A stretch of DNA of 64,000 nt from Sphingomonas rhizophila. GTDB taxonomy: Bacteria; Pseudomonadota; Alphaproteobacteria; Sphingomonadales; Sphingomonadaceae. Made by a program: the position numbers and the translations under genes. The notes under the pieces were generated by a model. It did no database searches and was not told where the DNA came from. It saw only the letters and a list, made by a program, of their open reading frames with translations. Location: positions 930,001 through 994,000 of the forward strand of contig NZ_CP060717.1 of NCBI RefSeq assembly GCF_014396585.1. Reading direction: 5' to 3'. Shown one piece after another: positions 37,773-47,734 of the stretch; the first letter of the stretch is position 1; every line of letters starts with the position of its first letter.

Positions 37773-37823
37773 AAAAAAGCCGACCGGCCCGCCACCCAAA
37801 ATCGGGAGGGGGCCGGCCGATTT
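37773..37823 (-). terminator. Intrinsic terminator of the membrane/stress operon
   Basis: On the minus strand CGGCCGGCCC pairs with GGGCCGGTCG (one G-U pair) and is followed by six T residues. It starts 4 bp after the stop of the last gene of the 37827-39533 operon. Confidence 0.85.
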
Positions 37824-37826
37824 CCG

Positions 37827-38285
37827 CTAGCGCCTGTCGCGCACCGCGCCGATCGCCGCCTGGCCAGACGATTTGGCCGCCTGACCGATGCCATCGATGA
37901 GCGATTGCACGGCGGACTTGCCGGCATCGGCGGTGATATTAAGCTCGGAAAGCTTTTCCTGACCTGCCGTCCGCGCAGCGTCGATCGCGCTTCTACCTGC
38001 ACCCGTCAGCCGCTGACCGACAGGGCCGATCAGCTTCTTCTCGACATTGGTGCGGGGCAGCAGCGACGCCAGCAGCGCGCCGATGGCAAGGCCGCCGCCA
38101 AGCGCGATCAGCGGCGCTTGCGCGATGCTGTCGCCGGCCTTGCGACCCGATTCCGACGCCTTCTGGCGCGCCGAGTCATAAGCTTCGATCGCCCTCTCGC
38201 GCGCGCTGCCGAGGGCGTCGGCGGCACGATCGCGCAGGCCGTCGGTGCGAGTATCCGAGGTGGAGGTGGTGTCCTGGGCGCTCAT
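37827..38285 (-). CDS. Hypothetical membrane-associated protein, DUF883-like
   Basis: A 152-residue protein with a charged helical N-terminus (RDRAADALGSARERAIEAYD), one glycine-rich membrane segment (APLIALGGGLAIGALLASLL) and a helical tail. This resembles small ribosome- or membrane-associated stress proteins of the ElaB/DUF883 type, but I cannot assign it firmly. It is the last gene of a four-gene minus-strand operon; its start overlaps the previous stop (ATGA). An intrinsic terminator follows. Confidence 0.72.
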   Translation of the reverse strand: MSAQDTTSTSDTRTDGLRDRAADALGSARERAIEAYDSARQKASESGRKAGDSIAQAPLIALGGGLAIGALLASLLPRTNVEKKLIGPVGQRLTGAGRSAIDAARTAGQEKLSELNITADAGKSAVQSLIDGIGQAAKSSGQAAIGAVRDRR

Positions 38286-38698
38286 CCTTGCTTCTCCGTC
38301 TTGCTTGCGGCGCGCCGGGGAGCACGCCGTCTCACCGGCGGGGCCACCGGCTTGTCCAACTGGGCGGGCTTCGCCGCCGGCTTCTTTTCCTTCTTCGCCG
38401 AAGTCTTCATCGCTCCAGCGACCTTCTTGGTTGCATCTTTCAGCGGTTCACGGGCCAGGAACATCGCCAATGCGGCCACCAGACCGGTGGCCACGACGGG
38501 CCGCTTTGTCACAGCGTCAACGGCGTCTTCGGCAAGGTCGGCGCCCTTGTTCTTGGCTCCTTCCCACGCCTCTCGGACCAGTTTCCTCGGCTGGAGTTGC
38601 GCTACCAAGTCGTGGAATGTCCCGACGAATTCGGCCTTGGTACGGGCGACTTCCGCCTCCGCCAGCTTGACGCGATCAGGTTCAACCATTGCGGTCAT
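38282..38698 (-). CDS. DUF3618 domain-containing protein
   Basis: A 138-residue protein beginning with a DUF3618-like helix (LAEAEVARTKAEFVGTFHDL). One membrane segment (VVATGLVAALAMFLA) and a Lys/Ala/Pro-rich basic tail follow. The family is common beside holin-like and DUF883-like genes in sphingomonads, as here. It overlaps the holin-like gene upstream by 17 bp and the next gene by 4 bp, so all are coupled. An envelope-stress role is suspected only from context. Confidence 0.8.
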   Translation of the reverse strand: MTAMVEPDRVKLAEAEVARTKAEFVGTFHDLVAQLQPRKLVREAWEGAKNKGADLAEDAVDAVTKRPVVATGLVAALAMFLAREPLKDATKKVAGAMKTSAKKEKKPAAKPAQLDKPVAPPVRRRAPRRAASKTEKQG

Positions 38699-39005
38699 CC
38701 AGCTTTCGCTTGGCCAACCAGCCGAGAAGTCCAGACATGGCGGCCGCGATTGCGGTCGCGATCAGGCCGCCGCCAAGCGGTCCGATCAGACTGCCGAGCC
38801 ACAGCGCAAGCGTGACGAACAAGACGATGAGGGCGACAAGGCCGAACACCGCTGCGCCGGCTCCGAACAGGGCCACATGGCTGTAGCCCGCGACGGCGTC
38901 CTGTGCCTTCGCCTTTGCCAGGCCGATTTCGGCGTTGGCGTAGGCTTTTCCCTGATCGACCAATCGCCGGGCATAATCGGCGATTGGCGTTTCCTCGTCG
39001 TTCAT
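38682..39005 (-). CDS. Phage holin family protein (Phage_holin_3_6-like)
   Basis: A 107-residue protein with two adjacent membrane segments (GYSHVALFGAGAAVFGLVAL and IGPLGGGLIATAIAAAMSGL) between a charged helix and a basic tail. It matches the chromosomal holin-like family that is widespread in non-phage contexts. GGGAGG lies a few bases before the ATG at 39005. There are no lysis or phage genes nearby; the context is a stress operon with DUF3618. Confidence 0.85.
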   Translation of the reverse strand: MNDEETPIADYARRLVDQGKAYANAEIGLAKAKAQDAVAGYSHVALFGAGAAVFGLVALIVLFVTLALWLGSLIGPLGGGLIATAIAAAMSGLLGWLAKRKLDDRNG

Positions 39006-39029
39006 CGCCCCTCCCATACTGGCACGCGG

Positions 39030-39533
39030 CTAATTGTCGTCGCGCGCCTTGCGACGGTCATCATTGTCCAGCCCGGTCTTGACCAGCCGGGCCAGCGCGA
39101 ATCCGACAATCGCCGCGCCGGCCAATGCCACGCCCGGACTTTTGCGGACGAAGTCGCGCGTGTCTTCGATCAATTCGTCGGCGTCCTTGGCGGCGAGCTT
39201 GTTGGCGACATTTTCAAGGCTCGTCGCTGCACTTCGCGCATAATCGCCATATTCAGACCCAAGGCGTTCGTCGATGCCGCTGGCGGTATCGCCGATCATC
39301 TTGGAGACGTTCGCGAGTGCCTCGCTCGACCGTTCCAGGCCTTGGCCGACGAAACCGCGGGCCTTGTCGGCGGCCTGTCCCGAGAGTTTGCCGCTGCCTT
39401 CGCGAACCTTGCCGAGCATTTTATCGCGGGCGGTTGGTTCCTTCACGATCAAATCCTCCTCACGCTCCGTCGCGGATGCACCGGCAATGACCTTGTCGGT
39501 GCCTTCGGGCAGGGTTTCGTTCTCAGCAGCCAT
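39030..39533 (-). CDS. Hypothetical stress-operon protein with C-terminal membrane segment
   Basis: A 167-residue protein: acidic N-terminus, long amphipathic helix region (GKVREGSGKLSGQAADKARG), then one membrane helix near the C-terminus (SPGVALAGAAIVGFALARLV). I do not recognise a named family; the layout resembles CsbD- or DUF883-type stress proteins. AAGGAG lies 8 nt before the ATG at 39533. It is first in the operon and carries an EcfG-like promoter upstream. Confidence 0.75.
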   Translation of the reverse strand: MAAENETLPEGTDKVIAGASATEREEDLIVKEPTARDKMLGKVREGSGKLSGQAADKARGFVGQGLERSSEALANVSKMIGDTASGIDERLGSEYGDYARSAATSLENVANKLAAKDADELIEDTRDFVRKSPGVALAGAAIVGFALARLVKTGLDNDDRRKARDDN

Positions 39534-39552
39534 AGTGGGTCTCCTTGTCTGA

Positions 39553-40959
<1,407 letters not shown>

Positions 40960-41034
40960 GTCGGCGCAAAAATAGTTGTGAATCCAACGCACAAAGCGCT
41001 TGCGTTGATGACTCCTTTCTGATTCTTAAGGGTT

Positions 41035-41346
41035 ATGGGCGGGGCTTCGAAAAGCGTTGGACTGTTGCGTCGGGCGATGTGGCCCGCGCTGGCGGTCATC
41101 GTCGTCGGGAACTTCGCCACTTATGCGGTTGCCGGGCCCAACGGCCTGCTCGCCTGGGGCGGCTACAGCCGCACGCTGGCAGAGCGGAAGGCGGAGCTCG
41201 CGCGACTGGAGCAGCACCGCAAGGAATTGCGTCACCGCTCCGCGCTGCTGTCGCCCGACAACGCTGATCCGGACATGGCCGAAGAGCTGGTCCGCCGCGA
41301 CCTCGGCCTGGTGCGCCCGGACGAAGTGGTCCTTCCGCTCGAGTAG
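41035..41346 (+). CDS. ftsB: Septum formation initiator FtsB/DivIC family
   Basis: A 103-residue single-pass protein: short cytoplasmic basic start, membrane helix (AMWPALAVIVVGNFATYAV), then a periplasmic coiled coil (RTLAERKAELARLEQHRKEL) and the conserved EELVRRDLGLVRPDEVVLP end. FtsB links FtsL and FtsQ at the division site. Its place between enolase and the pyruvate dehydrogenase genes is the usual alphaproteobacterial order. A 7-bp-stem hairpin without a T-run lies between eno and this gene (40985-41007). Confidence 0.9.
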   Translation: MGGASKSVGLLRRAMWPALAVIVVGNFATYAVAGPNGLLAWGGYSRTLAERKAELARLEQHRKELRHRSALLSPDNADPDMAEELVRRDLGLVRPDEVVLPLE

Positions 41347-41423
41347 CTGCCGCTACGGCATTGCCCAAAGGTGCAATGCGCTCCTATAGCGCGGCCAACG
41401 ACAAGCATCATCCGGAGAGTGCC

Positions 41424-42493
41424 GTGGCGCGTCCCGCCAAAACATCCGCGACCGAGCCCGCTGCGAAGGCTCCGCCGCCAGTCGCAAGCCGAACCGCGAG
41501 CGCCCCGCCGAGCCCAAGCCCTATGCGGCCAGCAAGGAGGAGCTTCTCGATTTCTACAAGCAGATGCTGCTGATCCGTCGCTTCGAGGAGCGCGCCGGCC
41601 AGCTTTACGGTCTCGGCCTGATCGGCGGATTCTGCCACCTCTACATCGGGCAGGAGGCGGTCGCCGTCGGCCTGCAGAGCGCGATGAAGGTCGGTCGCGA
41701 CAGCGTCATCACCGGCTATCGCGATCACGGCCACATGCTCGCCTATGGCATCGATCCGAAGGTGATCATGGCGGAATTGACCGGCCGCGCCGCCGGCATC
41801 TCCAAAGGCAAGGGCGGATCGATGCACATGTTCAGCGTCGAACACGGCTTCTACGGGGGCCATGGCATCGTCGGCGCGCAGGTGTCGCTCGGCACCGGGC
41901 TGGCCTTCAAGCATCAGTATGCGGGCGACGGCGGCACCTGTCTCGCCTATTTTGGTGACGGCGCCGCCAACCAAGGCCAGGTCTACGAGAGCTTCAACAT
42001 GGCGAAGCTGTGGGACCTGCCGGTGATCTACGCGATCGAGAACAACAAATACGCCATGGGCACGTCGGTCGACCGGTCGGCGTCGGAACCCGACTTCTAC
42101 AAGCGGGGGGAAAGTTTCCGGATTCCCGGTATCCAGGTTGACGGCATGGACGTGCTGGCGGTGCGCGGCGCGGCGGAGGAAGCGATGGCCTGGACCCAGG
42201 CAGGGAAGGGCCCGATCATCCTCGAGCTGCTGACCTATCGCTATCGCGGTCACTCCATGTCCGACCCGGCCAAGTACCGGACCCGCGAGGAGGTTCAGGA
42301 CTTTCGCGAGCACCGCGACCCGATCGACCATGCCGCGCGCGAGCTTGAGAAGCTCGGCGTCGGACAGGACGAGCTGAAGGCAATCGACAAGCAGATCAAG
42401 GACATCGTCGTCGAAGCGGCGAAGTTCGCCGAGGAGGCGCCGGAGCCAGAGGCCTCCGAATTGTATACCGACGTGCTGGTGGAGTCTTACTGA
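41424..42493 (+). CDS. pdhA: Pyruvate dehydrogenase E1 component alpha subunit, split by a one-base frameshift
   Basis: The thiamine-diphosphate half of E1. From [20 protein letters not shown] to the stop the reading is normal, with the TPP-binding [11 protein letters not shown] motif and the phosphorylation-loop-like [14 protein letters not shown]. The N-terminal 20 codons from the GTG at 41424 ([17 protein letters not shown], good GGAG upstream) lie one frame off. One base added near 41472-41485 joins them through a basic linker ([14 protein letters not shown]) and gives a protein of about 356 residues, the normal size. Probably a sequence error. The stop overlaps the pdhB start (TGATG). 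Confidence 0.93.
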
Positions 42494-43896
42494 TGGGGAT
42501 CGAACTGAAGATGCCCGCGCTCTCGCCGACGATGGAAGAGGGCACGCTTGCCAAGTGGCTCGTCAAGGAAGGCGACAGCGTGTCGTCGGGCGACATTCTG
42601 GCCGAGATCGAAACCGACAAGGCGACGATGGAGTTCGAGGCGGTCGACGAGGGGACGATCTCCAAGATTTTGGTTCCCGAGGGCTCGGACGGTGTGAAGG
42701 TCGGGACGGTCATCGCGCTGATGGGCGGCGAGGGGAGTGAGGCCGCGACGCCCGCGCCTGCGTCGGCTGCCGAAGAAGCGCCCAAGCCCGAACTGCCCGC
42801 CGAGCAGAAGGTTGAGGCGACCTCGACTCCGCACCAGTTCGAGAGTGGCGCCCGCGACCTCGTCGCCGACGTCCAGGCGACCCGCGATCCACCGGAAGTT
42901 CCGGAAGGGACCGCCGTGACCCCGACGACCGTCCGCGAAGCACTGCGCGACGCGATGGCGGAGGAAATGCGCCGCGACGAGCGCGTGTTCGTGATGGGAG
43001 AAGAGGTTGCGCAGTACCAGGGCGCCTACAAGGTGACCCAGGGCCTGCTCGACGAATTCGGACCGAAGCGGGTCATCGATACCCCGATCACCGAATATGG
43101 TTTTGCCGGCATCGGGTCGGGAGCGGCGATGGGCGGCCTGAAACCGATCATCGAGTTCATGACGTTCAATTTCGCGATGCAGGCGATCGACCACATCATC
43201 AACTCGGCCGCCAAGACCAACTACATGTCGGGCGGGCAGATGCGCTGCCCGATCGTGTTCCGCGGTCCCAACGGCGCCGCGGCCCGCGTGGGCGCGCAGC
43301 ACAGCCAGAATTATGGGCCGTGGTACGCCAGCGTGCCGGGCCTGATCGTCATCGCGCCGTACAGCGCGGCGGACGCCAAGGGGCTGCTCAAGGCGGCGAT
43401 CCGCAGCGATGACCCGGTCGTGTTCCTCGAGAACGAGCTGCTCTACGGACAGAACTTCGATGTTCCGCAATTGGACGATTACGTCCTGCCGATCGGCAAG
43501 GCGCATATCGCCCGGCCGGGCAAGGATGTAACGCTGGTCAGCTATTCGATCGGCGTTGGCGTTGCGCTCGAGGCGGCGGAAAAGCTCTCCGCAGAAGGCA
43601 TCGACGCCGAGGTCATCGACCTGCGCACGCTTCGGCCTCTCGACAAGCAGACCGTACTCACCAGCCTGAAGAAAACCAATCGCCTGGTGGTTGTCGAGGA
43701 AGGCTGGCCGACCTGTTCGATCGCGTCGGAAATCATGGCAATCTGCATGGAAGAAGGCTTCGACGACCTCGACGCGCCGGTCATGCGGGTGACCGACGTC
43801 GATGTGCCGCTGCCTTATGCCGCGAACCTCGAGAAGATGGCGCTGGTCAAGGCCGACGACGTGGTGAAGGCGGCCAAGGCGGTCAGCTATCGCTGA
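42493..43896 (+). CDS. pdhB: Pyruvate dehydrogenase E1 component beta subunit with N-terminal lipoyl domain
   Basis: The 467-residue subunit starts with a lipoyl domain (residues 1-80; lipoyl Lys in [16 protein letters not shown]) joined by an Ala/Pro/Glu linker to the transketolase-like beta subunit ([53 protein letters not shown]). The extra lipoyl domain on E1 beta is characteristic of alphaproteobacteria. It is translationally coupled to pdhA. E2 and E3 genes are not in the window. Confidence 0.97.
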   Translation: MGIELKMPALSPTMEEGTLAKWLVKEGDSVSSGDILAEIETDKATMEFEAVDEGTISKILVPEGSDGVKVGTVIALMGGEGSEAATPAPASAAEEAPKPELPAEQKVEATSTPHQFESGARDLVADVQATRDPPEVPEGTAVTPTTVREALRDAMAEEMRRDERVFVMGEEVAQYQGAYKVTQGLLDEFGPKRVIDTPITEYGFAGIGSGAAMGGLKPIIEFMTFNFAMQAIDHIINSAAKTNYMSGGQMRCPIVFRGPNGAAARVGAQHSQNYGPWYASVPGLIVIAPYSAADAKGLLKAAIRSDDPVVFLENELLYGQNFDVPQLDDYVLPIGKAHIARPGKDVTLVSYSIGVGVALEAAEKLSAEGIDAEVIDLRTLRPLDKQTVLTSLKKTNRLVVVEEGWPTCSIASEIMAICMEEGFDDLDAPVMRVTDVDVPLPYAANLEKMALVKADDVVKAAKAVSYR

Positions 43897-43936
43897 GGGC
43901 TTACGGGATCGTGACCTCGTCCGGCTCTATTGGCCG

Positions 43937-44518
43937 GTGGAGTTGCGGCCCGCCTTCGATGCGGTCTTTGCCATCGATGACGCGATGGCCGATGTGGTCG
44001 CGTCGACCAGCCAGCCGGCATTGGGAGCGATCCGTCTCGCCTGGTGGCGCGAGGCACTGGAGCGGCTCGACACTGCGCCGCCGCCGGCTGAGCCGCGATT
44101 GACCGCGGCGGCGGGCGAACTCCTGCCACGCGGTATTTCCGGTCGGCAACTGGCCGCGCTGGAGGAAGGTTGGGCAAGCCTGCTCGAGGAAGCGCCCGAC
44201 TTCATGCAGGTCGCGCGACGCGGGCAGCGACTATTCGCGATCCTGGCTCGACTGCTCGAGGCCCCGGCGGGCGATCTCGATGCCGACGGCCGACTGTTCG
44301 CGGGAGTCGACGCCGCGCGCCGAGGCTACTGGACGCTAGCTGGGGAAAAGGACGCTGCCACCGCCGCTCGTGCTCGCCCGAAAGCGATGCGCCCCGTGAC
44401 GGCGCTGGCGGCGCTGGCGGCGCGTGACATCGATCGCGGCGGGCCACCGTTCGAAGCGGAGGCGACACCGGGGCGGGCGCTCACCCTGCTGTTCCATCGC
44501 TGGACCGGGCGGCTCTAG
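43937..44518 (+). CDS. Squalene/phytoene synthase family protein, start uncertain
   Basis: At least 193 residues with the helical SQS/PSY fold: FAIDDAMADVVAST, IRLAWWREALERLD, LLPRGISGRQLAALEEGWASL (split as shown). The protein is shorter than true phytoene synthases and lacks a second full aspartate motif, so it may act as an assembly factor like NDUFAF6. The GTG at 43937 is the only canonical start, but the frame is open and protein-like upstream to about 43898 (LRDRDLVRLYWP), right behind the pdhB stop. A lost start codon, perhaps another missing base near 43896, is likely. Confidence 0.75.
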   Translation: MELRPAFDAVFAIDDAMADVVASTSQPALGAIRLAWWREALERLDTAPPPAEPRLTAAAGELLPRGISGRQLAALEEGWASLLEEAPDFMQVARRGQRLFAILARLLEAPAGDLDADGRLFAGVDAARRGYWTLAGEKDAATAARARPKAMRPVTALAALAARDIDRGGPPFEAEATPGRALTLLFHRWTGRL

Positions 44519-44590
44519 CTTCCGATTGAACTCCGTCCGTTTCGCCGCTAGCCCTGCCACCGCCGGATCGCCTTTCGTTTAGGAGGGCCA

Positions 44591-45061
44591 ATGGGCCGTT
44601 TCCTTGCCGGTATCGCGTCCTGCCTGTTGTTCGTCACGGGCGGTATCTTCCTTTGGCAATCCAGCGCCGATGGTACGCCCGTCCCCGACGCGCCCGCCGC
44701 GCGGCTGCCGGCACCCGCGCAAACGACGCGCCTCGCGCCCATTCCGGAGGCTCCCTCCGCCGATCCAAAATCCAAGGAAGAGAAGCGCTTCGACCGGGCC
44801 GATAAGGACAAGAATGGGCGGATCACGCTGGCCGAGCTGGTCGAGCCGCGACGCAAGGCCTATGCCAAGCTCGACCTCGACGGCGACGGCAAGCTCAGTT
44901 TCGAGGAATGGGCGGTCAAGACGATCGGCAAGTTCGAGGGCGCCGACTCCGACAAGAGCCGCTACCTCACCCGCGCCGAATATCAGACGACCGCGCCCAA
45001 GCCCCGGCCGAAGAAACCCACCTGCCAATGCGCTCCCGCGCTGGCCTCGGCCGACGACTGA
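44591..45061 (+). CDS. EF-hand domain-containing protein, membrane-anchored or secreted
   Basis: A 156-residue protein with an N-terminal hydrophobic segment (FLAGIASCLLFVTGGIFLW) acting as signal anchor, a Pro/Ala linker, and EF-hand loops DKDKNGRITLAE and DLDGDGKLSFEE. A third, degenerate loop (DSDKSRYLTRAE) follows. It probably binds calcium in the periplasm. AGGAGG precedes the ATG. A Cys-rich tail (PTCQCAP) is unusual. Confidence 0.85.
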   Translation: MGRFLAGIASCLLFVTGGIFLWQSSADGTPVPDAPAARLPAPAQTTRLAPIPEAPSADPKSKEEKRFDRADKDKNGRITLAELVEPRRKAYAKLDLDGDGKLSFEEWAVKTIGKFEGADSDKSRYLTRAEYQTTAPKPRPKKPTCQCAPALASADD

Positions 45062-45078
45062 TCGGTTTGACGAAGCGG

Positions 45079-45103
45079 GGAACATTGCACTGCAACATCG
45101 GTT
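45079..45103 (+). promoter_or_regulatory. Possible EcfG-like promoter (GGAAC-N16-GGTT)
   Basis: GGAAC at 45079-45083 and GGTT at 45100-45103 with 16-nt spacing lie in the gap before a small membrane-protein frame. One mismatch to the CGTT -10 consensus. Weaker than the sites at 39559 and 47658. Confidence 0.3.
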
Positions 45104-45159
45104 GTTTGCCAGCCGGTCAGACGACGTGTCGCTGCCCGGTTGTTCATCGGAGATCGACG

Positions 45160-45327
45160 TTGTTGTTCCTGGTAGGTTTGTTTCTCGTCGCCGCGTTCGG
45201 ATGCCTGTTGATCGGCGCTTTTTCCAGAAGTGCGCGCAAGCAGCGGCGCTTCATCACGCTCTGCGCGATCCTGATGGTGCCGTCGCTGATCCTAAGCTCG
45301 GTCATCTTCCTGACCAGCGGTGCCTGA
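45160..45327 (+). CDS. Small two-helix membrane protein, hypothetical
   Basis: A 55-residue frame with two hydrophobic helices (LLFLVGLFLVAAFGCLLIGA and FITLCAILMVPSLILSSVIF) separated by a basic turn (SRSARKQRR). GGAG lies 7 nt before the TTG at 45160. The stop abuts the convergent trmFO stop inside the palindrome GCCTGATCAGGC. The candidate stress promoter upstream supports it. No family recognised; the start codon is a judgement. Confidence 0.5.
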   Translation: MLFLVGLFLVAAFGCLLIGAFSRSARKQRRFITLCAILMVPSLILSSVIFLTSGA

Positions 45328-46662
45328 TCAGGCGGGGACGACCTCGGACCGTTCGAGCCACCCTGCCAAGGCCTCACGCGCGCGGTTGGTATATAGCTTT
45401 TTCCGGTCGACCTTCTTCGTCTTGGGCCCTTCCAGCGGTGGCATCAGGCCGAAGTTGATGTTCATCGGCTGATAGGTATCCGCCTCCGCCCCACCCGTGA
45501 TGTGGCCGAGAAGCGCGCCTAGAGCCGTCTCGGCCGGAGGAGGCGGCAACGTCTCGCCGCGCGCTTCGGCCGCCGCGAACCGTGCGGCGAGCAAGCCGAT
45601 GGCCGCGCTTTCGACATAGCCCTCGCAGCCGGTGATCTGACCGGCGAAGCGGACGTGCGGCAACGCCCTCAGTCGTAGCTCACCGTCGAGAAGCTCGGGC
45701 GAGCGGATGAAACTGTTGCGGTGAATGCCGCCGAGGCGTGCGAACTCGGCGTTCTCAAGCCCGGGGATGGTGCGGAAGATACGGACCTGCTCGCCATGCT
45801 TCAACTTGGTCTGGAAACCGACCATGTTCCACAACGTGCCGAGCGCATTATCCTGGCGAAGCTGGACGCAGGCGTAGGGCCAGCGCCCGGTGCGCGGGTC
45901 GTCGAGGCCGACGCCCTTCATCGGGCCGTAGCGCAGCGTTTCGACGCCGCGGCTCGCCATCACCTCGATTGGCATGCAGCCTTCGAAATAGGGCGTGTCC
46001 TTTTCCCATTCCTTGAATTCGGTCTTTTCACCCTCGTTCAAGGCGGCGACGAAAGCTTCGTACTGCTCGCGATTCATCGGGCAGTTGATGTAATCCTTGC
46101 CACCCTTGTCCCAGCGGGCGGCCATCCAGCAGACGTCCATGTCGATGCTGTCGCGATGCACGATGGGTGCGATAGCGTCGAAGAAGGCGAGGGCGTCGCT
46201 GCCGGTGACGTTGGCAATCGCGTCGGCGAGGCCCGGCGCGGTCAGCGGGCCGGTGGCGACAATGGTCGAGCCGGAAGCGGGGAGGGCGTCGACGCGCTCG
46301 CGTACCACCTCGATGTTCAGATGGGTTGCGATTTGCCGGGTGACCTCTTCGGCGAACCGTTCGCGGTCGACCGCTAGGGCCGAGCCCGCAGGCACGCGAT
46401 GTTTGTCCGCCGCGGCCATGACCAGCGATCCCAGCACGCGCATCTCCTGGTGAAGCAGGCCGACTGCGTTGTTTTCCGCATCGTCGGAACGGAAACTGTT
46501 GGAGCAGACCATTTCGGCAAGGCGGTCGCTATCGTGTGCCGGGGTGGAGTCGCCGCCGCCGCGCATCTCGCTTAGGCGCACTTTCAAACCTGCCTCCGCA
46601 AGCTGCCACGCCGCTTCCGATCCGGCGAGACCGCCGCCGATAATGTGAACCTGATGGGACAT
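45328..46662 (-). CDS. trmFO: Methylenetetrahydrofolate--tRNA-(uracil-5-)-methyltransferase TrmFO
   Basis: The 444-residue flavoenzyme methylates U54 in tRNA to ribothymidine with methylenetetrahydrofolate. The FAD motif [20 protein letters not shown] is at the start, with the TrmFO signatures [35 protein letters not shown] and [18 protein letters not shown] chose the ATG at 46662 as this places the dinucleotide fold at the N-terminus. It converges on the small membrane-protein gene and is divergent from DUF488. Confidence 0.96.
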   Translation of the reverse strand: MSHQVHIIGGGLAGSEAAWQLAEAGLKVRLSEMRGGGDSTPAHDSDRLAEMVCSNSFRSDDAENNAVGLLHQEMRVLGSLVMAAADKHRVPAGSALAVDRERFAEEVTRQIATHLNIEVVRERVDALPASGSTIVATGPLTAPGLADAIANVTGSDALAFFDAIAPIVHRDSIDMDVCWMAARWDKGGKDYINCPMNREQYEAFVAALNEGEKTEFKEWEKDTPYFEGCMPIEVMASRGVETLRYGPMKGVGLDDPRTGRWPYACVQLRQDNALGTLWNMVGFQTKLKHGEQVRIFRTIPGLENAEFARLGGIHRNSFIRSPELLDGELRLRALPHVRFAGQITGCEGYVESAAIGLLAARFAAAEARGETLPPPPAETALGALLGHITGGAEADTYQPMNINFGLMPPLEGPKTKKVDRKKLYTNRAREALAGWLERSEVVPA

Positions 46663-46724
46663 GGCGGCGTTCCTAGTCGAGACCGGAAGGAGCCGCAAAG
46701 GCCGATGCAGAGTAAGGTTGCAGG

Positions 46725-47156
46725 ATGAAGCTGTTTACCATCGGTTATGAAGGCGCGACCCAGCCCGACTTCCTCGCGGCGCTGAAGGCGGCAGGGGTCG
46801 AGCGGGTGATCGACGTTCGGGCTTTGCCGCTCTCGCGCCGACCCGGCTTTTCCAAGACGCCGCTGGCTAATGCGTTGGCCGAAGAAGGCATCGAATATGT
46901 CCACCTCCGCGCGCTCGGAACACCGGCTGCGGGGCGCGAGGCGGCGCGAAAGGGACGGCACCAGGAATTGGAGCGGATTTACGCGGCGCAGCTGGAATTG
47001 CCCGAAGCCATCGTCGCTGGCCAGCGGATGCGCGAGTTAGCATCTGAAAAACCGAGCGCGTTGCTTTGTTTCGAACGGGAGCCGGGCGGGTGCCACCGGT
47101 CGCTGTTGATTGCGGCGGTGGCACCGGACGCGGAACAGATAGACCTGTTCGCCTAG
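46725..47156 (+). CDS. DUF488 domain-containing protein
   Basis: A 143-residue protein of the DUF488 family: [54 protein letters not shown]. The last motif with its Cys and His is invariant in the family and suggests a nucleic-acid or metal-related function. It is divergent from trmFO and overlaps the convergent host-attachment gene by 4 bp. Function unknown. Confidence 0.9.
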   Translation: MKLFTIGYEGATQPDFLAALKAAGVERVIDVRALPLSRRPGFSKTPLANALAEEGIEYVHLRALGTPAAGREAARKGRHQELERIYAAQLELPEAIVAGQRMRELASEKPSALLCFEREPGGCHRSLLIAAVAPDAEQIDLFA

Positions 47157-47623
47157 ACTTCGGCGGGTGCCTCCGGCGCGGTGTGACCGACGATCAGCGC
47201 TTCGATGTCCGGGATGGGTCGGCCGGTCATTTCCTTGTCGATTTCGCACACGACCCGGCGCTCCGCTTCCTTGTGGAGCTTCTTGCGCAGCTCGCCAAGC
47301 GTCTTGGGAGGGGCGATGATGGCGAGCGCCTCGAAGTCGTTGGCCAGGGCGCGCTTGTTGACCTGTTCGGCCGCCGAATGGGCCCAGCGGTCTTCCTCCA
47401 ATTGCTTGAAGTCGGTTTCCTCGTAGGCCACGCGCCCGCTGTAACCGGCCGATTGGCCAATCGTCCCCGGCGCATCCGTCTTCATTTCCCCGTCCGTCAG
47501 ATCTTCGCGCTCGTCGTGCGCCTCGGTGCGCAGGTCGATCTGGTTCTGGTCGCCGTGATTACGGAAGAACAGCGTCTTGCGGCCGTCGGTGACCAGGACG
47601 AGGGCGTTGTTGGGGATGGGCAT
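47153..47623 (-). CDS. Host attachment family protein
   Basis: A 156-residue protein matching the host-attachment family (first described as needed for attachment of Agrobacterium-type bacteria): ALVLVTDGRKTLFFRNHGD at the start, FKQLEEDRWAHSAAEQVNK, LAIIAPPKTLGELRKKLHKE. The fold resembles the archaeal eRF1/Rho-type domain. AAGGAG precedes the ATG. A perfect EcfG promoter 35 bp upstream indicates general-stress control. Confidence 0.88.
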   Translation of the reverse strand: MPIPNNALVLVTDGRKTLFFRNHGDQNQIDLRTEAHDEREDLTDGEMKTDAPGTIGQSAGYSGRVAYEETDFKQLEEDRWAHSAAEQVNKRALANDFEALAIIAPPKTLGELRKKLHKEAERRVVCEIDKEMTGRPIPDIEALIVGHTAPEAPAEV

Positions 47624-47657
47624 CGAAGCTCCTTCGCGGTTGGATGAACATCAAATC

Positions 47658-47683
47658 AACGAAAGGGCGGGGATCAGCGTTCC
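47658..47683 (-). promoter_or_regulatory. EcfG promoter (GGAAC-N17-CGTT)
   Basis: On the minus strand GGAAC (47683-47679) and CGTT (47661-47658) match both consensus elements exactly with 17-nt spacing, 35 bp before the host-attachment start codon. EcfG is the alphaproteobacterial general-stress sigma factor. Confidence 0.75.
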
Positions 47684-47734
47684 AGCCGTTCGTCGCCGCT
47701 GGCCGGCCGTTCGACCAGCGGCGGATCGTACAGC

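Noticed and set aside
38682..39005. Prophage remnant suggested by the holin-like gene
   Set aside because: No phage structural, integrase or lysis genes are nearby, and this family is common in bacterial stress operons.
40985..41007. Hairpin between eno and ftsB as an intrinsic terminator
   Set aside because: A 7-bp stem with a 9-nt loop but no T-run; the downstream genes are probably partly co-transcribed.
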